Below, piece after piece: positions 58,620 to 64,000 of a DNA stretch of 64,000 bases (the stretch's first letter is position 1; every line of letters starts with the position of its first letter). The position numbers and the translations under genes were made by a program. The notes beneath the pieces were generated by a model. That model made no database searches and was not told where the DNA came from. It saw nothing but the letters and a program-made list of their open reading frames with translations. The stretch is from Mycobacterium adipatum (GTDB taxonomy: Bacteria; Actinomycetota; Actinomycetes; Mycobacteriales; Mycobacteriaceae), in NCBI RefSeq assembly GCF_001644575.1, contig NZ_CP015596.1, forward strand, positions 4,340,001-4,404,000, written 5' to 3'.

Positions 58620-58832
58620 ATGAAGATGCGCACCCTGGGCACCGTCGCCGTGGCTTTGGCACTGTCGGGCTGTTCGAACGGCGCGGAGCCGGCAGATACC
58701 TCCACGGTGGCGCCGGTCTCGACCACCACGACGACCACCACGACGACGACGACGACGACCACCACGAAGACCGGATCGCCGAGCGCCCCCGAATTCGCGC
58801 CGGCGCCCGGCGGCGATCTGGCTCCGGCCTAG
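58620..58832 (+). CDS. Small lipoprotein with a poly-threonine stalk
   Basis: A 70-residue lipoprotein: MKMRTLGTVAVALALSGCSN has a lipobox LSGC at residues 15-18. After a short acidic part comes an uninterrupted run of 15 threonines, encoded by ACC/ACG triplet repeats (about 58724-58768), then a Pro/Ala-rich end. It resembles a stalk or linker more than a folded domain. The 3' end overlaps the SDR gene by 4 bp (convergent). A triplet-repeat tract of this sort can change length. Confidence 0.65.
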   Translation: MKMRTLGTVAVALALSGCSNGAEPADTSTVAPVSTTTTTTTTTTTTTTTKTGSPSAPEFAPAPGGDLAPA

Positions 58833-59686
58833 CCGCGGGGCTTGGGGCGCAGCGCCCGGGTGAACACCACGTTCACCCGGCGCATGGCCACGCTGTAGGG
58901 CCACCACGCGGCGCGCTTGAATGCATACAGCGCGCGGATATCCGGTGAGGTGTAGACCATGAACCGGTTACGCCGCACGCCGGCCAGGATCTTCTCGGCG
59001 GCCTTCTCCGGGGACACCGCGTGCCCGGCGAACCGATCCACCCACTTGGCCACCCGAGGATCCTCACGATCCACGCCGGCGATGTGAACCGTTTGCACCA
59101 GTGGAGTTTTCACCGCACCCGGCACCACCACCGACACCCCGATGCGGTGCCGCGCAAGATCGAACCGCAACACCTCGCTCAGCCCGCGCAGGCCGTACTT
59201 GCTGGCGCTGTAGGCGGCATGCCAAGGCAGCGCGACGATCCCGGCCGCCGAGGACACGTTGACCAGGTGACCTCCGCGCCGGGCCGCCACCATCGGCGGC
59301 ACGAAGGTCTCGATCACGTGGATCGGCCCCATCAGGTTGACGTCGACCATCGACTTCCAGTGCTGATGGGTCAGTGTGGACACGGTTCCCCATGCCGAGA
59401 TCCCGGCGATGTTCATCACGATGTCCATCGCGCCGTGCGCGGAATGAATGTCGGCACCGAAGGCGGAAACGGCATCGAAATCGGAGATGTCGAGCGCCCG
59501 GTGTGCGGGCACCTGAGCACCGAGCGCCTGGGCGTCGACCACGGTGGTGGCCAGGCCCTCGCCATCGCGGTCGGTGAGATAGAGCTCAGCACCCTGGCGC
59601 GCCAGATTCAGGGCGACAGCGCGGCCGATGCCGCTCGCCGCGCCGGTGAGCAGAACACGTTTCCCCGCAAAGCCTGTCTGCCCCAT
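58829..59686 (-). CDS. Short-chain dehydrogenase/reductase (Rv3057c-like)
   Basis: A 285-residue SDR. The NAD(P) motif is VLLTGAASGIGRAVALNLARQG, the structural NAG-type motif is MNIAGIS (in place of NNAG), and the catalytic residues are Ser in HLVNVSSAAGIV and Tyr-x3-Lys in AAYSASKYGLRG. A basic residue-rich C-terminus with a hydrophobic patch (YAFKRAAWWPYSVAMRRVNVVF) suggests membrane association. The conserved neighbourhood SDR-TetR-cyp136 suggests it acts with the P450 on a lipophilic substrate, possibly an alcohol produced by it. Confidence 0.9.
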   Translation of the reverse strand: MGQTGFAGKRVLLTGAASGIGRAVALNLARQGAELYLTDRDGEGLATTVVDAQALGAQVPAHRALDISDFDAVSAFGADIHSAHGAMDIVMNIAGISAWGTVSTLTHQHWKSMVDVNLMGPIHVIETFVPPMVAARRGGHLVNVSSAAGIVALPWHAAYSASKYGLRGLSEVLRFDLARHRIGVSVVVPGAVKTPLVQTVHIAGVDREDPRVAKWVDRFAGHAVSPEKAAEKILAGVRRNRFMVYTSPDIRALYAFKRAAWWPYSVAMRRVNVVFTRALRPKPRG

Positions 59687-59703
59687 GAATCGACCCTACC
59701 GAC

Positions 59704-60348
59704 TCAGTCCTCCCAGGACGCCGCGGTTCCCCACAGGGCGTTCAGCCACAGTCGTTCCAGCACATCGATCGCCCGTTCGGGGTCGGTACCGCGGCCGACG
59801 AACGCCGCGTCATGCGACAGGGTCATCGCGGTGGTCGCGGTCAGCATGCGGACCAACGCCGGGATGTCCTCGGAGATGGGCCGGGTGCCCTTGGCCACCT
59901 CGTCCTCGACGACACCGACGATCTTGGCGATCACCAGATCCTCGAAATCGTTCATGATGGCCGCGATCTGCTTGTCGGTGGCCTGCGCGGCGGTGCAGGC
60001 CGCCATGATCGGGTCATTGGTCGCGAAGACCGCCGCCGCACTGCCGACCATCCGTTTGGCGAACGCGGCGGGCGACTCACCCGGATCCCGCGGCGCGAAG
60101 TTGTGGGTCAGCACGTCGAGTTCGGCCAACGCCTCCTTGACGATGCACGCCAGCACCTCGTACTTGGAGTCGAAGTAGAAGTAGAAGCCCGATCGGGCCA
60201 CGCCGGCGCGCTCGCTGATCATGCTGACCGACAGGTCGGCGAAGGGTTTGGTGCCCAGCAGCTCACGCACCGCCTTGACGATCGCATCGCGTTGGCGGTC
60301 CCCGCGACTGCGCCGAGTCTCGGATTCCGTTTCGGGCATGGCGCTCAT
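59704..60348 (-). CDS. TetR-family regulator of the cyp136 locus (Rv3058c-like)
   Basis: A 214-residue TetR protein. The helix-turn-helix is RDAIVKAVRELLGTKPFADLSVSMISERAGVARSGFYFYFDSKYEVL (residues about 20-66), and the C-terminal domain has AAFAKRMVGSAAAVFATNDPIMAACTAAQ. ATG at 60348; another ATG lies three codons later. The gene is divergent from the first cyp136 copy, and the intergenic palindrome at 60384-60405 recurs before the second copy, so it is almost certainly the repressor of both. Confidence 0.9.
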   Translation of the reverse strand: MSAMPETESETRRSRGDRQRDAIVKAVRELLGTKPFADLSVSMISERAGVARSGFYFYFDSKYEVLACIVKEALAELDVLTHNFAPRDPGESPAAFAKRMVGSAAAVFATNDPIMAACTAAQATDKQIAAIMNDFEDLVIAKIVGVVEDEVAKGTRPISEDIPALVRMLTATTAMTLSHDAAFVGRGTDPERAIDVLERLWLNALWGTAASWED

Positions 60349-60383
60349 GGCATTAAACCTTGGCACCGCGCCACGCCAGAACA

Positions 60384-60405
60384 AAACTTGACATGCGTCA
60401 AGTTT
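60384..60405. promoter_or_regulatory. TetR operator upstream of cyp136 copy 1
   Basis: Perfect inverted repeat AAACTTGAC-ATGC-GTCAAGTTT between the divergent TetR and cyp136 genes. It covers a TTGACA -35-like hexamer (60388-60393), with TACAGG 16 bp further on (60410-60415) as possible -10 element. A repressor bound here would block that promoter. Confidence 0.75.
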
Positions 60406-60491
60406 CACATACAGGATGGGTTTACAGAGTGAGATCCACCACAGTCGGCAGCCTTAACCCCGGCCTTTCCTCCAGGAGCGTTGACCGCGAC

Positions 60492-61979
60492 ATGTCCAAG
60501 ACGACCATCAGCACCCCGGCCTACCTTCTCGACCAGGCCAAACGCCGCTTCACGCCCACCGTCAACACCATTCCCGGCATGGGATTGCTCGAGCAGCGCC
60601 TGTTGGAGCACGAGTGGAAACAGCACACGCTGGCCGAACCGCCACCGGGCAGCGACCTCAAGGCCATCACCGGCGACTCGGGACTGCCCCTGCTCGGTCA
60701 CATCGTCGAGATGTTCCGGTCCGGTTCGGACTTCGCCGTGCACCTCTACAACACCCGCGGACCGGTGACCTTCGCCGACTCGCCGATCCTGCCGTCGATC
60801 GTCGCACTCGGCCCCGACGCGACCCAGGCCATCTTCTCCAACCGCAACAAGGACTACTCCCAGAAGGGCTGGCATCCGGTCATCGGCCCGTTCTTCAACC
60901 GCGGCCTGATGATGCTCGACTTCGAGGAACACATGTTCCACCGCCGCATCATGCAGGAGGCCTTCACCCGCACCCGGCTGACCGGCTACGTCGAGCACAT
61001 CGACCACGTCGCCACCAGCGTCGTCGCGGACTGGCCGACCGACGACGCGCGGTTCCTGTTCCACCCCGCCATGAAGGAACTGACCCTCGACATCGCCTCG
61101 GTGGTGTTCATGGGCCACGAGCATGCCGGCGAGGACCACGAACTGGTCACCAAGGTCAACGACGCCTTCGCCACCACCACCCGCTCCGGCGGCGCGATTC
61201 TGCGGTTCAGTGTGCCGCCGTTCAAGTGGTGGCAGGGGCTGCGCGCTCGCAAGGTGCTGGAGGACTACTTCGTCGAGCGCATCAAGGAACGCCGCAATTC
61301 GGGCGGCACCGACATGTTGTCGGTGCTGTGCCACACCACCGACGAGGACGGTAACTCGTTCTCCGACGAGGACATCGTCAACCACATGATCTTCCTGATG
61401 ATGGCCGCGCACGACACCTCGACCTCCACGACGACCACCATCGCCTACCACCTGGCCGCGAACCCGGAGTGGCAGCAACGGTGCCGCGACGAGTCCGACC
61501 GCCTGGGCGACGGACCGCTGGACATCGAGGCCCTGGACAAGCTGGAAACCCTGGATCTGGTCATCAACGAGTCGCTCCGGATGGTCACCCCGCTGCCGTT
61601 CAACATGCGCCAAACGGTGCGCGATACCGACCTGCTCGGCTATTACGTGCCCGCCGGCACCAATGTGGTGACCTGGCCGGGGATGAACCACCGGCTGCCG
61701 GAGCTGTGGACCGAGCCGGACAAGTTCGACCCGGACCGGTTCGCCGAGCCCCGCAGCGAACACAAGAAACACCGCTACGCGTTCGCCCCGTTCGGCGGCG
61801 GCGCCCACAAGTGCATCGGCATGGTGTTCGGGCAGCTGGAGATCAAGACGATCGTGCACCGGATGCTGCGCAATTACCGACTGGAACTGGTCAAGCCCGG
61901 CTACACCCCGAAATGGGACAACGGCGGCATGCCGGTACCGATGGACGGTATGCCAATCATCTTGCGCCCCATCCGCTGA
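60492..61979 (+). CDS. cyp136: Cytochrome P450, CYP136-like, copy 1
   Basis: A 495-residue P450 without a membrane anchor. The I-helix oxygen-activation motif is MMAAHDTSTSTTTT near residue 300, the ExxR motif is ESLR near residue 358, and the heme-thiolate motif is FAPFGGGAHKCIGMVFG near residue 435. The opening STPAYLLDQAKRRFTPTVN matches Rv3059. No ferredoxin gene is adjacent. ATG at 60492; the upstream part of the long open frame is the operator region. It is roughly 75 per cent identical by eye to copy 2, which follows at 62102. Confidence 0.93.
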   Translation: MSKTTISTPAYLLDQAKRRFTPTVNTIPGMGLLEQRLLEHEWKQHTLAEPPPGSDLKAITGDSGLPLLGHIVEMFRSGSDFAVHLYNTRGPVTFADSPILPSIVALGPDATQAIFSNRNKDYSQKGWHPVIGPFFNRGLMMLDFEEHMFHRRIMQEAFTRTRLTGYVEHIDHVATSVVADWPTDDARFLFHPAMKELTLDIASVVFMGHEHAGEDHELVTKVNDAFATTTRSGGAILRFSVPPFKWWQGLRARKVLEDYFVERIKERRNSGGTDMLSVLCHTTDEDGNSFSDEDIVNHMIFLMMAAHDTSTSTTTTIAYHLAANPEWQQRCRDESDRLGDGPLDIEALDKLETLDLVINESLRMVTPLPFNMRQTVRDTDLLGYYVPAGTNVVTWPGMNHRLPELWTEPDKFDPDRFAEPRSEHKKHRYAFAPFGGGAHKCIGMVFGQLEIKTIVHRMLRNYRLELVKPGYTPKWDNGGMPVPMDGMPIILRPIR

Positions 61980-61993
61980 GCGCATCCGGCGCG

Positions 61994-62039
61994 ATCCTGT
62001 ATGGCCAACTTGACATGCGTCAAGTTGGCCATACAGGAT
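61994..62039. promoter_or_regulatory. 46-bp perfect inverted repeat containing the second TetR operator
   Basis: Two exact 21-bp arms (61994-62014 and 62019-62039) flank ATGC. The centre AACTTGAC-ATGC-GTCAAGTT is the same operator core as at 60384-60405, and the right side shares CATACAGGATGG with copy 1, including TTGACA (62010-62015) and TACAGG (62032-62037) 16 bp apart. It can also form a long hairpin after copy 1, so it may act as operator, promoter and terminator. Confidence 0.8.
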
Positions 62040-62101
62040 GGACGCACACGTGACATCGACCACAGGTCTGTGTCCGCATATCAGTGTGAGGAGCCCCGAC
62101 T

Positions 62102-63589
62102 GTGCCGACCACCAACACCATCAACACCCCGGCCTATCTGCTCGAACAGGCCAAGCGCCGGCTCACGCCCACGCTGAACAACATGCCGGGGCTCGGCACC
62201 GTCGAGAAGCGGCTGCGCCAGCACGATTTCAAGCAGTTCGTGCTGGCCGAGCCGCCGGCGGGCAGCGGACTCAAGCCGGTGATGGGTGACTCCGGCGTGC
62301 CGATCCTGGGCCACATGATCGAGACGTTCCGCGCCGGACCCGAGTATCTGCTCGAGGTGTACCGCAAGTTCGGCCCGGTGCACTACGCCTACTCCCCCGC
62401 GCTGCCCAGCGTCGCCGCCCTCGGACCCGATGCCACCCAGGCGGTGTTCTCCAACCGCAACAAGGACTTCTCGCAGAAGGGCTGGGATCCGGTCATCGGC
62501 CCGTTCTTCAACCGCGGCCTGATGATGCTCGACTTCGACGAGCACATGTTCCACCGCCGCATCATGCAGGAGGCCTTCACCCGGTCCCGGCTGACCGGCT
62601 ACGTCGGGCACATCGACCGGGTGGCTTCGGCCGTCATCGCCAACGACTGGGTGGAGAACGACGCCCGCTTCCTGTTCTATCCGGCGGTCAAGGAGCTGAC
62701 GCTGGACATCGCGTCGGTGGTGTTCATGGGCCACGAGCCCGGCACCGACAAGGAACTGGTGACCAAGGTCAACGACGCGTTCACCATGACCACCCGGGCC
62801 GGTGGCGCCATCATCCGCACCGGCGTGCCGCCGTTCAAGTGGTGGCGCGGGCTGCAGGCCCGCAAGGTTCTCGACCAGTACTTCGAGGAGCGGGTCAAGG
62901 AGAAGCGCAATTCCGACAGCACCGACATGCTGACGGTGCTGTGCCACACCGCCGACGAAGACGGCAACACCTTCAGCGACCAGGACATCGTCAACCACAT
63001 GATCTTCTTGATGATGGCCGCGCACGACACCTCGACCTCGACCCTGACGACCATGGCCTACCACCTGGCGGCCAATCCGGAATGGCAGGAACGCTGCCGC
63101 GAGGAGTCCGAGCGCATCGGCGACGGGCCGCTGGACATCGAGGCCCTGGACAAGCTGGAAACCTACGACCTGGTGATCAACGAATGCCTGCGCATGGTCA
63201 CCCCGCTGCCGTTCAACGTGCGCTCCACCGTGCGCGACACCGATCTGCTCGGCCACTTCATCCCGGCCGGCACCAACGTGGTGACCTGGCCGTCGATCAA
63301 CCATCACCTGCCGGAGCTGTGGACCGATCCGGAGAAGTTCGACCCGGCCCGCTTCGCCGAGCCCCGCAACGAGCACAAGCGCCACCGCTACGCGTTCGCC
63401 CCGTTCGGCGGCGGCGCCCACAAGTGCATCGGCATGGTCTTCGGGCAGCTGGAGATCAAGACCGTCATGCACCGTCTGCTGCGCAAGTACCGCCTCGAGC
63501 CGCCCTACCCGGGCTACCGGGCCAAGCTGGATTACGCCGGGATGCCGGTGCCGATGGACGGTATGCCGGTCATCCTGCGACCGCTCTGA
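62102..63589 (+). CDS. cyp136: Cytochrome P450, CYP136-like, copy 2
   Basis: A 495-residue paralogue of the upstream P450. The I-helix motif is MMAAHDTSTSTLTT, the ExxR is ECLR, and the heme-binding loop is FAPFGGGAHKCIGMVFG. The sequence diverges most in residues 20-110 and 185-215 (substrate-recognition regions), while the C-terminal third is nearly identical, consistent with a tandem duplication followed by change in specificity. GTG start with GAGGAG upstream. It has its own copy of the TetR operator and promoter. A 24-bp-arm hairpin follows the gene. Confidence 0.93.
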   Translation: MPTTNTINTPAYLLEQAKRRLTPTLNNMPGLGTVEKRLRQHDFKQFVLAEPPAGSGLKPVMGDSGVPILGHMIETFRAGPEYLLEVYRKFGPVHYAYSPALPSVAALGPDATQAVFSNRNKDFSQKGWDPVIGPFFNRGLMMLDFDEHMFHRRIMQEAFTRSRLTGYVGHIDRVASAVIANDWVENDARFLFYPAVKELTLDIASVVFMGHEPGTDKELVTKVNDAFTMTTRAGGAIIRTGVPPFKWWRGLQARKVLDQYFEERVKEKRNSDSTDMLTVLCHTADEDGNTFSDQDIVNHMIFLMMAAHDTSTSTLTTMAYHLAANPEWQERCREESERIGDGPLDIEALDKLETYDLVINECLRMVTPLPFNVRSTVRDTDLLGHFIPAGTNVVTWPSINHHLPELWTDPEKFDPARFAEPRNEHKRHRYAFAPFGGGAHKCIGMVFGQLEIKTVMHRLLRKYRLEPPYPGYRAKLDYAGMPVPMDGMPVILRPL

Positions 63590-63596
63590 CCCTTAC

Positions 63597-63659
63597 CGCC
63601 GAAACAGCATTCCGGACGGGCACCTCTCGTACTTTCCCGTCCGGAATGCTGTTTCGGCG
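63597..63659. terminator. Long perfect hairpin between cyp136 copy 2 and the LeuA-domain gene
   Basis: Exact 24-bp arms (63597-63620 and 63636-63659) around a 15-base loop, located between convergent genes. It probably works as a bidirectional terminator, although the stem is longer than usual and no U-tract follows. Confidence 0.65.
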
Positions 63660-63676
63660 CGGCTTTGTCGGCGCGC

Positions 63677-64000
63677 TCAGTCGGCCAGCAGCCGGTTCGC
63701 ACAGGCGATCACGGCACGCAGCGCCGACTGGTTGGGGCACTCCGACCAGCCGATCGCCCACTCGGTGTGCACACCGTCGGTGCCGCGGATGAACGTCGCG
63801 GTCTGGCCGCCGGCCCGCAGCTGGTGGAAGTTCAGCATCTCGACGGCAATCCCGCGCTCGTAGAGCATCGCCGTCAGCGCGGCGAGCGGGCCCGACGCGG
63901 TGGCCGAGGACATGACGGCGCGATCGCCGATGGCGATGGCGGCCCGATAGGTGTGGGTATGCCCGCCGCTCGTGCGCTCACCCTTCTCCCAGGTGGCCAG
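63677..64000 (-). CDS. 2-isopropylmalate synthase regulatory (LeuA dimer) domain protein, 3' part
   Basis: The frame runs to the window edge. The visible 107 residues include LATWEKGERTSGGHTHTYRA, then GPLAALTAMLYERGIAVEML and LRAGGQTATFIRGTDGVHTEWAIG. SGPLAALTAMLYERGIAVEMLNF-type sequence is the LeuA C-terminal allosteric/dimer domain. It could be the end of a full isopropylmalate synthase or one of the stand-alone regulatory-domain proteins found in mycobacteria; the window does not decide. Confidence 0.72.
   Translation of the reverse strand: MATWEKGERTSGGHTHTYRAAIAIGDRAVMSSATASGPLAALTAMLYERGIAVEMLNFHQLRAGGQTATFIRGTDGVHTEWAIGWSECPNQSALRAVIACANRLLAD

Noticed and set aside
58724-58768. Possible short tandem repeat or CRISPR-like array
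   Set aside because: It is only an in-frame ACC/ACG threonine codon run without spacers. No repeat-spacer array was seen anywhere in the window.

Overview
The window is high-GC actinobacterial DNA whose gene order follows the Mycobacterium tuberculosis segment Rv3028c to Rv3059 (etfA/etfB, Rv3030-Rv3032, Rv3034c-Rv3041c, serB2, ctaD, fecB, adhC, Rv3046c, nrdF2, Rv3049c-Rv3050c, nrdE-nrdI-nrdH, Rv3054c-Rv3055, dinB, Rv3057c-Rv3058c, cyp136). I infer a Mycolicibacterium-like, probably environmental, mycobacterium. This rests on recalled sequence and synteny, not on a search.

Layout. 1-1224: electron-transfer flavoprotein genes. 1423-5013: a three-gene cluster (methyltransferase, GH57, GT4) matching the polymethylated-glucan (MGLP) locus. 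5078-6469: an ArsR-type regulator and SRPBCC protein behind a perfect operator-like palindrome. 6470-13913: acyltransferase, PQQ-repeat lipoprotein, secreted protein, two methyltransferases, crotonase, Nudix protein and ABC ATPase. 13862-16265: a YczE-type membrane protein divergent from a MocR regulator. 16262-22063: serB2, ctaD, fecB, a YciI-like protein and adhC. 23306-28075: a translationally coupled operon of a bicupin and a three-subunit molybdenum hydroxylase. 28287-30896: two response regulators and a GAF histidine kinase.

31655-40169 is the most unusual part: an island of about 8.4 kb inserted at the 3' end of nrdF2. The last 28 codons of nrdF2 occur twice, at 31655-31739 and 40085-40169, as an att-like direct repeat. 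The island holds a DUF2971 gene, an IS3-family and an IS21-family element packed end to end, a low-GC pair (one exported, one membrane protein), and fragments of an excisionase and a phage-type integrase joined tail to tail. It looks immobile now, but nrdF2 keeps an intact coding end.

40084-54000: nrdF2, a Baeyer-Villiger-type monooxygenase, TetR, geranylgeranyl-reductase-like flavoprotein, assorted small proteins, nrdE-nrdI-nrdH and an amidohydrolase. Both nrd promoters carry two NrdR-like boxes exactly 32 bp apart. 54214-54740 is a scar of truncated genes. 55166-58832: FMN reductase, TetR, a frameshifted dinB, an AAA ATPase and a poly-Thr lipoprotein. 58829-63589: SDR, TetR and a tandem duplication of cyp136, each copy preceded by the same TetR-type operator; the second operator is embedded in a 46-bp perfect inverted repeat. 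The window ends in a LeuA-regulatory-domain gene. I saw no rRNA, tRNA or CRISPR array.
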